This document shows positions 50,613-62,810 of a stretch of DNA of 64,000 nucleotides, piece by piece. The notes beneath the pieces are model-generated. The model did not search any database. It was not told the DNA's origin and saw only the letters and a program-made list of their open reading frames with translations. The DNA lies in assembly GCF_041146395.1 (NCBI RefSeq), contig NC_090983.1, positions 66,843,501 to 66,907,500 of the forward strand, written 5' to 3'. Positions within the stretch are counted from its first letter, which is position 1, and every line of letters begins with the position of its first letter. Origin of the DNA: Eulemur rufifrons (taxonomy: Eukaryota; Chordata; Mammalia; Primates; Lemuridae). The translations under genes and the position numbers were made by a program.

Positions 50613-53168
50613 TTTTTAACAAAAAAAGGGCCCCAAATTATGAATTCCATTGTTTAGAGTGCCTGATAGGGTACATGGTAAGCTCCAGCATAGAAACTTC
50701 TTTCAGGATTTGATGAAGAGAAAAAAATGTCATAGCCTAAAGAATTAAGTCTTCTCAATTACCTTTTGTAGCATTAGGTGTTCAAACCCTAATTTTCACA
50801 TTCCTTCAGAACTTATTTCTGGAGCAAGAAAGCAGTTTCTCTTCTCTGCTCCCTACCTTCCCCCATTATGGTTAGTAACAATCACTGTTGCTTTCCTGGT
50901 AATGTTTTATGGATACAAAGTAGTTAGGATTATTATATTTAAAGTGTTGAGTTCTGGGGAAAAGATGTTAATTACACAAAGAAGTGTTCCTTGAGCACTT
51001 TTGCTCATGGTTATGAATGTCTTCAGAATCCTTGCACCCCCTGGGAAGTCTGTGTGAAGTTAACAGGGGAGCTGACTTGAAATTAAGTCAAGAATATGTT
51101 CTTAATGCATAGAAATAGAAGATTAAAAGGAGCAGCACAGCCTTCCTGTGCTGGCTTTTGGTGCTTGAGGTTATATAACTCTCTTCCTCTTCAGTGGAAC
51201 TCCAGAACCCCTGGGGAAGCAATTCAAAGTACCAGGCTGTATTATGGCCCAAATGAGCCTTTCTTAGAGCACAGAGCATTTGAAAGGCTTTTTTAAAATT
51301 TTTTTTATTTTGACGGAGGGTAGGTTAGGTGACAGCCAAATATCCCCCTAAGAACAAATTCCCTAAAATAGTAAGGGATTCCTTGCTTTCATATATATTT
51401 CCAGAAATCTTGCCAGCACTTGGTTTGCAGAAATAGGAACAAGGGTAAGCCTGGATGAGCCACCTCAGAAACCCCTGCATCCCTTCCCATTTGGGGAGCA
51501 TCATTAAGGTTGTAACCCAACACTCTGAAGCACTTCCTTGCTGCTGGCCCTTGGCAGGCATAACTAATGGAGGCAGTAACACAGGAGTGATACCATCTAT
51601 AGGAGTATCCATATTTAACATGAGGCAGCTTTGGATTCATCAGAAAAGAGAAGCATAATTATGGCATCCAGAGGGCCCAGATATTTTGCTGCTTCTGGGG
51701 CAGATCATTTGCCCTCTCACTGACCAAAGTCTAAATGTTTACACCATCACTGTATAAATTAAGTGGCATATTTTTCAAAGGAGGAATGCTGGAAAGAAAA
51801 TCTCCAAACTGCAAAGTTTATAAAACTGGAATCCAAATTAAATTATTGGCTAGAAGACTGGCATTCTTTCTTTAAAAATAAAACTTGCTAGGATTCACTA
51901 CTCTTCCCTTCTTTGCATATTACATTTGGAGCCCACTATGTCCTAAGTTCTCCCACACTGGCAACATTCTAGGCACAGAGAGCTCTGGTTTGTACCATTT
52001 CTTGAAACCTTATATGACTTCCTGATGAGGTTTAAGCAATTAAATAACCATCTACTTAATCCCCTCCAAAACACTTTAATTCACCTGAAGATGTCAGGCA
52101 GAAATATGTATTTTGGAGCTACTCCTTAAATATGTCTAAGATGACCAAGGGTTTTCCTTTCAAATAAAATAATATTTAAAAACTGAAGATTGGATATTTA
52201 GTTTAAGAAAGTAGTCATGAGCCAGGACATAAAATCAAAATTTAATGTTAAGTTTTGTGGTGTTTTTGTGCATCTTTAAACCTAAGTCTGGATTTACTGA
52301 CTCCCCTTTTTCATATTATTCTAAAATCTCTCATAAAAAGAAAGCAGTAAATGTACCTACACACGGATGATTTCTTTAAAGACCAATTTGAAAGACTTTT
52401 AAGCATTTTTTCCCAAAGTCAGTTGCGTACACTTGTCAGTGACCACTAGCTAAAAGTTACTCCCTTTCTGCCTTTGATAATCAGAGAGTGAGTCTATTTG
52501 CAGTAAGACTTGGGTCACACACATTCACTAGGGAGGGAATCGGGAGGTTCTGCTTCCCTCTGCTTTTCTTAATTGGCCAATGACCTGAAATGTGAAGCAC
52601 CTTTGTCAGATGTTGGGAAACAAAAACTGTGAAGCTTATTCTTGACCTGGTCAGAGGAAAATTTCAAAGACTTATAATACCTGCAAAAGAGGAAAATGGA
52701 CTGATGTTTTATTGGACTCTCTTGAGAGTGGATTGTGTCTCAGGTGGCTTCCAAGAGAGTGGGTAGATTGCTGCTTTCCTCTCCTGGTGTAACGTTTCTG
52801 ACTGATAGTGACATTACTGAAAGGTACCTTTTCATAAGACAGGCATCAGCTTCTATAACTCCTGGTAAAAAGATTAAAATGAACGTACAGAGAGAGGCAA
52901 AGTCCCTGTATCTTGAAATGAAATCACTTAGGCATGTAACACAAAAATTAAATTCATTTTGGTGGTTGTTTTGAAAGATATTGGAGCAACTTTCGTTGAG
53001 TTTTACTTTCTATTTAATTGCTGTATTGACTAACTGATATGTTGTTGTCTTTCTTTGTCTCTGATCTGTGCCTTTGATCACGTGCTTGATCAACTTGCAC
53101 TTTGAAAACATTGGCTTATCTAGTTCTCTATCCATTTGTTGTTGTGTTGTTGGTGGTGCCCATTGGTG

Positions 53169-53170
<2 letters not shown>

Positions 53171-53198
<28 letters not shown>
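53171..53198. repeat. (GT)14 microsatellite
   Basis: Fourteen uninterrupted gt units in intron 3; likely polymorphic. Confidence 0.97.
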
Positions 53199-53202
<4 letters not shown>

Positions 53203-53809
53203 TCGTAGGGTAGCAGGAGAAGGGGAGAGACTGAGAGTGAGATTTGGCCTACTAATTGTTAGTATAACATTTAGTTGTAGTCAGATAGTAAAACTGACTG
53301 TAGCCTACAAAAACAGTCCTTATACTTTGTGGCTAGGAGTCTTTCCCATAGGGGAGAACTGCAATCATATTCACTGAATGGTGAGAGGGCAAGAGTCTGG
53401 ACCAAAGACTGGTGTTTTAGTTCTAAGTTTGCCTCTCACCTAGCAGGATAATCCCGGGCAAGTCTTTGATTACTAAGGGGCCTCACAGTTTTCCCATCTC
53501 TGAAAGGATTGAGTTGAACCAGAAAATTTGAAAAGAACTTTCTGGCTCTGGGGCTTTGTGATTAATTGTTGAAACCCTTAACAACAAATTTATAGTCTGT
53601 GCTTATTTAGCTATAGTGGGTGGTTCTCATGAACATGAGAACATCCAAATAAACACTGGCTTGTTTTAGGAGCAGGGGCCAAAGACTTCACGAGCTGTAG
53701 GGTTGTTGCTCCGAAGGTTTCCTGGCCATCTGAGTATGCTAACAATAACTAAGCGTGACTTTCCAGAATAAATTTATGCTGCAACCTCTTTAATTATTTT
53801 TCCTCTGAT

Positions 53810-54540
53810 TTTAAGAGTAATAAATATTCATTGTGGAAATTAAGAAAATGTAGAAAATTGGGAAGAATATCACAACTCACCCCAATTTCACCAAATAGAA
53901 ATAGCCATCATAGCATTTAGCATATTTCCTTTTCAGTGGTTTTTTCTGTGCATATTTTGAATAACTAGGTACACTTATTTATATGGATAAAATTTACTAT
54001 GCTGTTTTCACTTAACAGGATAGCAAAAGTATTTTCCCATGTCATTAAGAAATACCTCTTTATAAGTAGCATTATCATTATTGGCTCTAAATAATCCATT
54101 GTAAGATTAACATGATATTAACCATTATTGAGCATGTAATATGCCAGTTCCTATGCTGGGTGCTTAACATGCCTGGTAATTCTCGTATCATCCCTGTGAG
54201 ATAGGTAATATTTATTATGCCCAGTTCTTTAGATAAGGAAGATGAAGCTCAGAGAGTTTAAATAACTGGTTGCCAGGTGGTACAGCTCAAATTTGAACCC
54301 AGGTCTTTCTTATTTGTGATCTTAATATCTGCACTATATTTCACAATTTTTCTATTATCCAACACTTTTCCGTATTTTTTCCTACAAATAAAAATAATAA
54401 TATATTAAACATTTTGATTTAATGTATAAACTTTTCTGCATTTTGCATTAAATCTTTAGGACAGAATTCTAGTGGCGGACTTACTGGTTCAAAGAATATA
54501 AATATTATACATACACTCAGTATATATTTTCATTGAAATT
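53810..54540 (-). mobile_element. Antisense L1ME 3' fragment, split by a MIR
   Basis: attcattgtggaaattaagaaaatg, then cttttcagtggttttttctg, then gttttcacttaacagg (reversed L1ME 3'UTR), resuming at about 54,340 with ctttaggacagaattctagtgg. The MIR lies between. Confidence 0.7.
54105..54320 (-). repeat. MIR SINE
   Basis: attgagcatgtaatatgccagttcc, then gtatcatccctgtgagatagg, then agctcagagagtttaaataac, then caaatttgaacccaggtc: a nearly complete reversed MIR. Confidence 0.8.
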
Positions 54541-55083
54541 TTCTTGTTCCACAGAAAATATCCATTTGATATTTTCTATGACTGTATCCTGCTTTTGGTG
54601 TAACATCATTACCTCATCACTGAATTTGATTCTTCACACTTTCCAATTTTAACTTGGTTTTGAAAAAATTCACAAAGAATTCTTTTACTTTCCCAGTTGT
54701 ACCAGGAACTGTACATTTTATTTTAGAGGCTAACAATTTTTTTTTGCTTTTACTCTTGTGTCTTTAGTAACTTGACTGGCTTTGATGGGCAAATGAAGTA
54801 GATTTGCAGCAATTCTTGGAAATCAGATATCTGCAGCAGCAGGCTCTGTTCAAAAAATTTTTACTTGTGAATATGAAAAAAGAAATTTGTATTCATAATC
54901 TGAAGTCGTTTTTGAGCAGGTTTTGATATTAAAGTTTGGTATAATGGTGCTTATTTCTTCACAGTCTATAAAATTATTAAAGTGCTTAAATGTTTGCTTT
55001 CTCATGTGAAAATAGCCATCATCGTGACCAGTTCTTTTCTGACATTTGTTTTTAATCATCAATTCTTTCTCTTCTTTGGTTAG

Positions 55084-55314
55084 GTCTACCTCTGTTGGTT
55101 CAAAGAACAATTGCAAGGACGATTATACTTCAGGAAATAGTAGGAAAAGGTAGATTTGGTGAGGTGTGGCATGGAAGATGGTGTGGGGAAGACGTGGCTG
55201 TGAAGATATTCTCCTCCAGAGACGAAAGATCGTGGTTTCGCGAGGCAGAGATTTATCAGACGGTCATGCTGCGACACGAAAACATCCTTGGTTTCATTGC
55301 CGCTGACAACAAAG
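55084..55314 (+). CDS. ACVR1C: ACVR1C exon 4: GS end and kinase N-lobe
   Basis: 231 bases between ggttag and aaag/gtattt, residues 182 (split) to 259 (split). Completes the GS segment ([13 protein letters not shown]; Thr194 is the residue whose acidic change activates the human receptor). It then opens the kinase domain: the glycine loop GKGRFGEV at 202-209, ATP lysine Lys222 in VAVK and the alpha-C glutamate Glu235. The exon stops inside the L45 loop (AADNK/D), which selects SMAD2/3 in the ALK4/5/7 group. Ile195, a site linked to body-fat distribution in people, is Ile here. Phase 1 at both ends and intact. Confidence 0.98.
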
Positions 55315-58120
55315 GTATTTTCAACCTACTTGGGTTCGGCAAGTAAAAATGTTGTTTATTATCAGATGAGAATAAATAAATTCATCTCTTTGTTTTAATA
55401 AAATCTACATAGACACCTAATTTCTTTATTGAGGAAAGAAAATTGTTTCCTCTTTTCCACAGATAAATGTACAACCATACCATAAAGCAGGGCAGTGAGT
55501 GACAGGAAAATATGATGTCCCGATAGCCAGGTCAGGGTTTAAAATGTTTGCTGACTGGTGTGGTGCTGGAACCAACCAATCAGAAGAGAAGTTCCAGCTG
55601 GAGCAGAGTCCTGAGAACCCTGCCGTGCTAGGTCTGAACTCTATTTGCTTCTGGGTCATAGAAAGATCTGGAAGCATTTGGGGGCAGGGACACTTGGGTG
55701 TCTAGGGCAAAGGCGTGTCACTAGGAGTATTGAATAGCAGCTGTTTACCAACCAGGATATACACGTTTCAATATTTCCATAACTGGTACAGACATACCAG
55801 TGAATGCTAGCTGAATGCTCACCTTTGCTGGCACTGGATTTTTCATATTTGTAACAGGCTTTGTCTTCAGGACTCAAGGTTTTTATGAACATCGTCTCTT
55901 TAGATTGTGTCAGAATGGTGACAAGCAAGACAGCTTTAGTGAAATTTTCTATTAATGTTACTTTGAGCATGATTTATATCTTGGTGTTTAACATTAACAA
56001 TGCCAAATAGTGTTACTTTTGAGTTTCATGGAGGAAGACAGAGCATCTACTTTCTGGTACTTAAAATAAATACTCATAAAATATTGTTATTTATGCTTGT
56101 ATAATCAGAGGCTGGATATAAAATTTGTGGATTGCCTACGTTCTCCTTCTTCTTTTTACAAAATGTTTATTCACTTAACTGTTATTTATTGCCCCTAAGA
56201 AAGAGAAATGAGGAACAAAAGTGAGGAAAGCTTGATTCAGTCAATTTTTAAATTTTAACTCTAGTCAGTAATACTTATAAAGAACTTTGGTGGAGTCCAA
56301 GTTGTAAACTGTATCTCAAAATAAGTTAAAACAGATTATCTGTTGATGTCAGGGATTCATCACTGCCTGTGAAAATTAAAAATCTATGGTTATTTTGATC
56401 TAAATATAAACTTGATCATAAAAGTATTTGTTTTTAGTTGGATGGAGAAGAGGGGCTTAGCATTTATTGTACATTTTGGCCATAATTATGTTTATTGATG
56501 CTTTGTCATTTTGATTTGCTAATGAGAAACTAAGTAAAAGCAAGATGAGCTAAAACAAAGGTTCTTTCCAAATTCATAACTACATATACTTTGAAGCATA
56601 TCAAAGTTACTGAAAATGAGACATTTCTCATTCAGCTGTTAAGAACATTTTCTTTTCCCTCCTAATGCTGAGGTGAACTGCTTATTGGTTAGATTAAGTA
56701 CCAGTGCAGTCAAAGAAGTAATGACTACATGGATCATCTTGATGGGGCTAATTTAATCATGATGTTTATTGGATTATAAAGCAATATACACAAGAGAGAT
56801 TATCCTTGGTTTTCTCTTCTTTGGTTTGACTGGTCTTCCTCTGCCATATCCTTATTTGTCAATGTTTTTTTTGCATGAGTCCAAATGGTCTCTAACGTCA
56901 CTTTTATTTTCACGAATTCCTTTATGTTTTGCAACATTTAAAGTTTTACTTTTTAGTCCTATTTCTTTGTCAACTATCTGACAAAGACATTGATGTGAGA
57001 GGGCGAGGACAGCCACTGGTGTCAGTCAGGAGAGAGGTGGGAGGAGGGTTAGTTTTTTATGTGCTCAGTTCATTAATGAACTTTATTATGTTATGTTGAC
57101 TTTTGCATTCCTAGGAAATTTTATCACTACCCGGATTTGGAAATTAAATATTTGGATAACGAAGAGCTCTGGCCTATAAGCACCTAGCAGGACAATATAG
57201 ATCCTTTCCTGGAGTATCAGAACTGGTCAGGACCTCCCAGGGTCATTGTAGACATTTTATTCCAAAAGCTAAAGTTAGACTCTAGGAAGTCTAATACCTA
57301 GAGAAATTTTGGGCTAATATCTCTTCTGCCAGAAGTCTTTTATAAGCTGGATTAGCTTTTGGCTAAATGAAGTAAATTATTTGAAAATGTCTAACAGGGG
57401 AGGGGACCCTGCAGCCTTGGGGCTACATGTGGCCCTCTGGATCCTTGAATGTGGCCTTTGGACTGAATCCAAGTTTTACAGAACAGATCTGTATAATAAA
57501 GGGATTTGTTCTGCAAAGTTTGGATTCAGTTGAGGGGATGCACTTGGGGATCTGGAGAGCCACAAGTGGCCTTGAGGCCACAGGTTCCCGGTAATTGTGT
57601 TTGGCTCTTACTATAAGCTTTTGGGGAAAATCAACTTCATATTTTGAAAGACAAATAACATGAATGTATTTTGAACGTCAGAGCTTTTATGATAGTAATA
57701 ATACTTTGTGTAAATGTGTTGTATTTATGATCTTTATTGGTATAATCTTTCTTGAAGGTTCAGAGTAATTTATAACACAACACTGAGCCTAAGTGCATCT
57801 CTCAGTAGTTGCTCCTGTAATGTGGTTGCTATTGCCAGCAGGTATTGATATGGAGGGAATAAGAAAGGAGTTGTTCAGCTGTTAGAATCACAGCCTCACA
57901 ACTTCCTCTTTCTATGGTGGATATGTATAACAGGTCCTAAATCTTTAGGAATTCATTGAGACTTTTTCCTTTATTAACTGGACTATAAGCATTTCCACTG
58001 AAATAACTAACTTTGCTTGGTTAGCAACACAGATTAACTTTAAACACTGACATGTGTTAAAAGCTTTTGGCTTCTTTCTCAATATATATTTACAGCAACA
58101 AACTTATGTTTCCCTGTCAG
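55315..58120 (+). other. ACVR1C: ACVR1C intron 4
   Basis: gtattttc to ccctgtcag. Single-copy apart from the palindromic MITE at 57,394-57,594. In-frame read-through from exon 4 stops at 55,344-55,346, and AATAAA occurs at about 55,371. Confidence 0.95.
57394..57594. mobile_element. Palindromic hAT-like MITE
   Basis: Left arm ctgcagccttggggctacatg... and right arm ending ...gaggccacaggttcccgg are inverted complements over about 85 bases at roughly 80 percent, meeting near 57,485. Inner blocks gactgaatccaagttttacag and its complement are the best matched. This is the common mammalian foldback element with caggttccccacccct ends. No coding capacity. Confidence 0.8.
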
Positions 58121-58288
58121 ATAATGGAACTTGGACTCAACTTTGGCTTGTATCTGAATATCATGAACAGGGCTCCTTATATGACTATTTGAACAGAAAT
58201 ATAGTGACAGTGGCTGGAATGGTCAAACTGGCACTTTCAATAGCTAGTGGGCTAGCTCACCTTCATATGGAGATTGTTGGTACGCAAG
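58121..58288 (+). CDS. ACVR1C: ACVR1C exon 5: kinase hinge region
   Basis: 168 bases after ccctgtcag and before caag/gtatgt, residues 259 (split) to 315 (split). Begins with the rest of the L45 loop (DNGTW). Then come strand beta5 and the hinge, with gatekeeper Ser270 in [15 protein letters not shown], and helix alpha-E ([15 protein letters not shown]) leading to the catalytic loop. Residue 293 is Val, where I recall Ile in human. Intact, phase 1 both ends. Confidence 0.98.
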
Positions 58289-58756
58289 GTATGTATATCC
58301 TTTTAATATTTTTTCTCTTTGATTAGGAGGATAGAAACAGTTATATTTTAGTGTTTAGTTGTATTTTTGTTTATTACAAATAATTATGAAATGTAATAAA
58401 AACACTAAAGATACTTTATAAAGCTGAAGGTTTGGCATTATATAGCCAACTCTCATCTATATACTCACCATTTTGTGTATTATGCATAATAACATTTTAA
58501 ATATTTTATTTTCCAGTGGGTCTATCTTTGCAATTTAGCATATATACTGGGAGATCTTGTTTTGGTGGCAAATGGTCTATATTCAGAGAATAGAAATAAT
58601 TTAAATGTTTACCTTTGATAATTAAAAAATAATTGGAAAGCGTAATGTGATTTTGAAAAAATATTTGTATATCATTTATTTGCAGGCCAAATAATATCCA
58701 CTGCCTTTTCTATTTATTGTGGTACTAGAGAGTTGGCTCTAGAGTCGTTAGTCTAG

Positions 58757-59200
58757 ACAGGGTGATGGTTGTCAAATTTGGACTCATGATCCCCTTTGCA
58801 TTCTTAAAAATTATTGAAGACCCCAAAAGTTTTTGTGTATGTGGGATATATCTATTACTATTTACCATATTAGAAGTTAAAATTGAGAAATTTAAAAAAT
58901 ATTTATTTACTAGCTTACTTAAATAATAATGAATTAAATGTTAATATAAATAACATAGCTTTAAAATATTGCATCTTTTTTTAATACAAAAACCAATCTA
59001 GTGAAAATAATAGTTTTGTTTTACATTGTTGCAAATCTCTTCAGTGTCTGGTTTAATGTCTGGATTTTCATACCTGTTCTTTATTCAGTCTGTCCCTCTA
59101 TGTTGTTTTGGTTGAAATATGTGAAGAAAAAGTGGCATCGGACAGATAAGCAGTTGGAAAAGTCTCAAGGACCCCCAGGGATTTGAGGGCCTGCGTGTCT
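58757..59200. mobile_element. hAT-Charlie-like DNA transposon
   Basis: gatggttgtcaaatttggac, then catgatcccctttgcattc, then gaccccaaaagtttttgtg, then gttttacattgttgcaaatctc and gttgttttggttgaaatatgtg, ending with gacccccaggg. The order matches a known ~0.5 kb or longer Charlie-group element. Flanks gtctagac and gtctaggg may be its 8-base duplication. Family name not assigned. Confidence 0.65.
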
Positions 59201-59284
59201 AGGGTAGTAGAAGTTTTGAGACTTGTTTTATAAGAGAGTATTTGCCATGTTCTTGTATGGACATAGCAATGCTATTTTTTCCAC

Positions 59285-59455
59285 ACCTATTAAAAAAATA
59301 TTTATTGGTGGGTACTAAATGTCACCTACTGTTGTAAGCACTAGAGGTATGGTGAGGAACAAGACAGAGTCACTGCCCTCCTTCAGCTTACAGTTTAATT
59401 GGGGAGGCAGATGATGAAACATACATGAATAAACAAGTTAATTTAGATAGTGACA
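59285..59455 (-). mobile_element. L2 LINE 3' fragment
   Basis: atatttattggtgggtacta, then cactgccctccttcagcttac, then gaataaacaagttaa: the reversed L2 3' end, just upstream of exon 6. Confidence 0.7.
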
Positions 59456-59572
59456 GAGTTATGAAGAAAGCAGATGAGCTCATTTTGACCTAAGTCTTCA
59501 AAATGTTTTCTCTTGGAGAGACTCAGTCTTCAGTAAGGAAGAAAATGAATATCATCTTCTTATGTTTCATAG

Positions 59573-59729
59573 GCAAACCTGCTATTGCTCATCGAGATAT
59601 AAAATCAAAGAATATTTTAGTGAAAAAATGTGAAACTTGTGCCATAGCAGATTTGGGGTTGGCTGTGAAGCACGATTCAATACTGAACACTATCGACATA
59701 CCTCAGAATCCTAAAGTGGGAACCAAGAG
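59573..59729 (+). CDS. ACVR1C: ACVR1C exon 6: catalytic loop and activation segment start
   Basis: 157 bases between ttcatag and aagag/gtaaga, residues 315 (split) to 367 (split). Carries the catalytic loop HRDIKSKN (Asp323, Asn328) and the magnesium-binding DLG at 341-343, the form used by type I TGF-beta receptors in place of DFG. The activation segment follows, ending PKVGTKR. The residues needed for phosphotransfer are all present. Phase 1 entry, phase 2 exit. Confidence 0.98.
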
Positions 59730-61422
59730 GTAAGATGACTGACTTTGGTAGCAAACTAAGATTTATGATTGCCCAATAAACATGAATGCCTGGGATGTGG
59801 GGGAAGAGGAGCAGTTCTGGACCAAATGGGAAATTATCAGGCCCAAGAAAGCAAGATATCTTCTCCAGGTCACTGAGAAGTCAGTGGGCACAATGGTTAT
59901 AAAGCAAGGAGAGGTGGCATTTTGGGGCATGTGGACAGCAGCCATTTAGGTGCAGAGTCCAGTGGAAAGGACTGGTGGAAGAGATAGCAATGTCTTACTT
60001 TTAGTGCCACTTTCTGATGATGCATTTTCCTACAGATAATAAAAAATTGTCAGCAGCGTATAGTTCCCCTAAAGCCTTTGTATCTCATAAATCAACTGAA
60101 TCTCAGGGCTAGTTCTACATGTGCAAGTCCTAAACAGCAGATACAGAAACAATATATTAGAATAGATCAGTTAGGGTCTCTATATAATAAAGACACATGC
60201 TATTATATTCCCTTAATATTTAAAGATATTATGTAACAATTTATGTATTACCTATAGTTGTACTCATCCTTAACTCTCCTAAATTGCTATGTATAAAGAC
60301 AATATGAGTTTGGATACAATTCCCACTTCCAAGGAACAGACTCTCTGATGGTTAAGAACAAGCATGATATAAACAGGGCATACCACATGTGTCAGGACAG
60401 GCCTATTAGTAATGGGATTTCTGGTGTTTTTCAAATTATGGCCAGCCTACTTCTAATTGCTTTTATTTGAGTTTCAGGCCTAATTCCAGGGTTCTTGACA
60501 GTGAAATCAGGAACAGACAAAATATTTTCCTGGAGCTATTAAAGGCCCTTGAGGGTAGAGAATTTCTAAGCTGGTAGAGCTAGCCTCCAAGCCGTGTTTG
60601 AGATTCCAGGACAGTGTCTGTGAGTCCCTCGCTTGGCTCCCTAGGAGACCTTAATGAGGCCCCAGGAACCCTTCCAGGCAGTTTATTCAGACTGGGCAGC
60701 CCTAAGGGACTTTTCTTCTTTTCCCCATAAAAAAAAACCTTAACTTGCTCATCTGCCCCACACATGGGACCTTCAAGGAAGCTTCATATGCTGGATTCCT
60801 TAAGAGCATCTAACACTTTTTAAAAAGCTTGGGAGGATGTTGCATCCTCACATCAATTCTGGGAAATCTCCAGAATCTCCCTAGGACAGCTAGGCTCAGT
60901 CAGTTTCCATGCACTGCAGATTTCTTCCAATTAGTCCAGATCAAAAAAGGCTATAATTTTCTTGCAGCCAATGTGTAATATGGTTGTTCATTCAGAGGAG
61001 GTATCTGTGGAATGCAGCTGAGCCCTGTAAGAGACTTGGGCCACCATAGTGAATAAAACACACTCTGCCCTCAAGGAGCTTCCCATGGCAACAAACTGCT
61101 GGTGGAAATGGAGTTCCATCTCTCTTACTGAGTGCTTTGCTCATTGAATTTCCCTCCAACTTGTACTTTCCAAGTACTGGGCTTCTGGCACAACTGCTTT
61201 AACACTGAGTGAAATGACCTCTAGTTCTACTTAAAGTGTCTTTTAATTGTGTGACTCAATAACTGTATTATTTAATTTTATTCCATTATAGTGCACAGAT
61301 CTACATTTACAATTGATATAAGCTATCTTAATTTATATTTTACATCAGGATTTATTAAGGCTGTGTTTTACTGAGCTGCTATAAAGTCATACACAGAATC
61401 TGAAATGTGCATGTTTTTGAAG
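59730..61422 (+). other. ACVR1C: ACVR1C intron 6
   Basis: gtaagatg to tttgaag. Mostly single-copy; 61,020-61,110 may be an old L2 scrap. No exon-like or RNA-gene sequence seen. Confidence 0.95.
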
Positions 61423-61547
61423 GTATATGGCTCCTGAAATACTTGATGACACAATGAATGTGAATATCTTTGACTCCTTCAAACGAGCTGACATCTATTC
61501 TGTTGGTCTGGTTTACTGGGAAATAGCCCGTAGGTGTTCAGTTGGAG
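61423..61547 (+). CDS. ACVR1C: ACVR1C exon 7: APE motif and C-lobe
   Basis: 125 bases between ttgaag and tggag/gtaaga, residues 367 (split) to 409 (split). Holds the MAPE motif (369-372), which anchors the activation segment, and helix alpha-F with the invariant Asp ([15 protein letters not shown], Asp390). Residues 373 Ile and 384 Asp differ from Met and Glu in the human protein as I recall it. Both are conservative and outside catalytic motifs. Phase 2 entry, phase 1 exit. Confidence 0.98.
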
Positions 61548-62159
61548 GTAAGATTCTGAAAATTTTCTTTGTGCCTGCCTTTCCTTGGTACTCTGAATTC
61601 AGGATGTGATTTTCTATCTTTTTTTACTAAGCACCATATTGAATCATTTCCAAATATTTAAGAGAATACCTTTTGGTGTTATCTTTCCAGTAGTAAAAGT
61701 GGGACACCCCTCATATAATGGAGATTTTATATTGTGATTATTGCTTAGATGGGGGTGACGGCTCTTCTGGTAATTCTGATTTCCATAATAATATTTTGCA
61801 AAGCACTTGAAAATTATCTTACTCAAGTTTGTAAGCAATTAGCCAGTATCCCTACTTTTATCCCAGTGAAGTTAAATGTCTTGCCAAGGCCAAAGGACTG
61901 GAAGTCTTCCATTTCTTAGGCTTCTCTTGTCTGTCTTTTCTCTCCTATATGAATGTGAGAGGAGAAGGAGGCGGGGGGAAATGAGCGAGACAAACTTCCT
62001 GCCTCTACTACTCCCAGAAGTTTAGAACTTAGTAATGAGAGGAAGAATTTGGGAGGATGAAACCCTAAAAGTGCTGTCTGATGAAATTGTCATATCAGTG
62101 GAGAAAAAGTCCAGTGCTGTAGAAATTCGTTTAGAGTTTTCGCCTTTAAGCAAGGCAGA

Positions 62160-62345
62160 GTTAGAACTAAGCCCTGGTTTAGCAACTCCTTGAATGTTAG
62201 ACTTTAAGCAAGTTACTTATTCTCACTTTCCTCATCTGTAAAATGAAGATAATAATAAAACTGACCCCCTGGGATTTTAATTCATAGGAAGCTTTTAGTA
62301 CAGAGCCTGTTCATAGTAAACATTCAATTAAAGAACTGTCATTAC
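62160..62345 (+). repeat. MIR SINE fragment
   Basis: cttattctcactttcctcatctg, then taaaatgaagataataataaaac, then cagagcctgttcatagtaaacattc: the forward MIR 3' half. Confidence 0.75.
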
Positions 62346-62584
62346 TAAACATTAACAATTTTTATTATTAAACATTATTATATTAAAATATTTTATATTA
62401 AAAAATCTTGCATTTTTTTGTTGATGTCATTTTGCATTACATTAATTTTGTTTTTAAAAACACCTTGCAAATTTTATAAAAAGCTTGTAAGGTTAAATTA
62501 CATTTAAATGAAAAAATATACTTTTTTATTCATAGATGATATAGAAAAACTTTCAGGAATCTGAAACTATTCCTAGTAGCAATA

Positions 62585-62810
62585 GAAGTACAGTGGTACA
62601 CTAGAATCTCTGAACCTGGGTTTGAATTCCAGATCTGCCACTTACTAGCTGTGTGTTCTTGAGCAAATTCAAACCACTCTGTGCCTCAGTTTCCTTGTCT
62701 GTAGAATAGAAATAATATGGTATCTTCTTTAGGCAGTGGTTTTGAGGAATAATTACTTAAAACATACAAAAGTCTTAGGACAATGCTTAATAAATAGCAA
62801 GATTTCAAAC
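62585..62810 (+). repeat. MIR SINE, nearly complete
   Basis: gtacagtggtacactagaat, then gggtttgaattccagatctgcc, then acttactagctgtgtgttcttg, then gtgcctcagtttccttgtctg, then gacaatgcttaataaatag, in consensus order. One of the best-preserved MIRs in the window. Confidence 0.9.

Larger units (their letters stand above)
58289..59572 (+). other. ACVR1C: ACVR1C intron 5
   Basis: gtatgtat to gtttcatag. Contains a hAT-Charlie-like fragment and an L2 piece. Confidence 0.95.

Noticed and set aside
54850..55116. 88-codon minus-strand open frame overlapping exon 4
   Set aside because: It overlaps a certain exon on the opposite strand and has no recognised domain.
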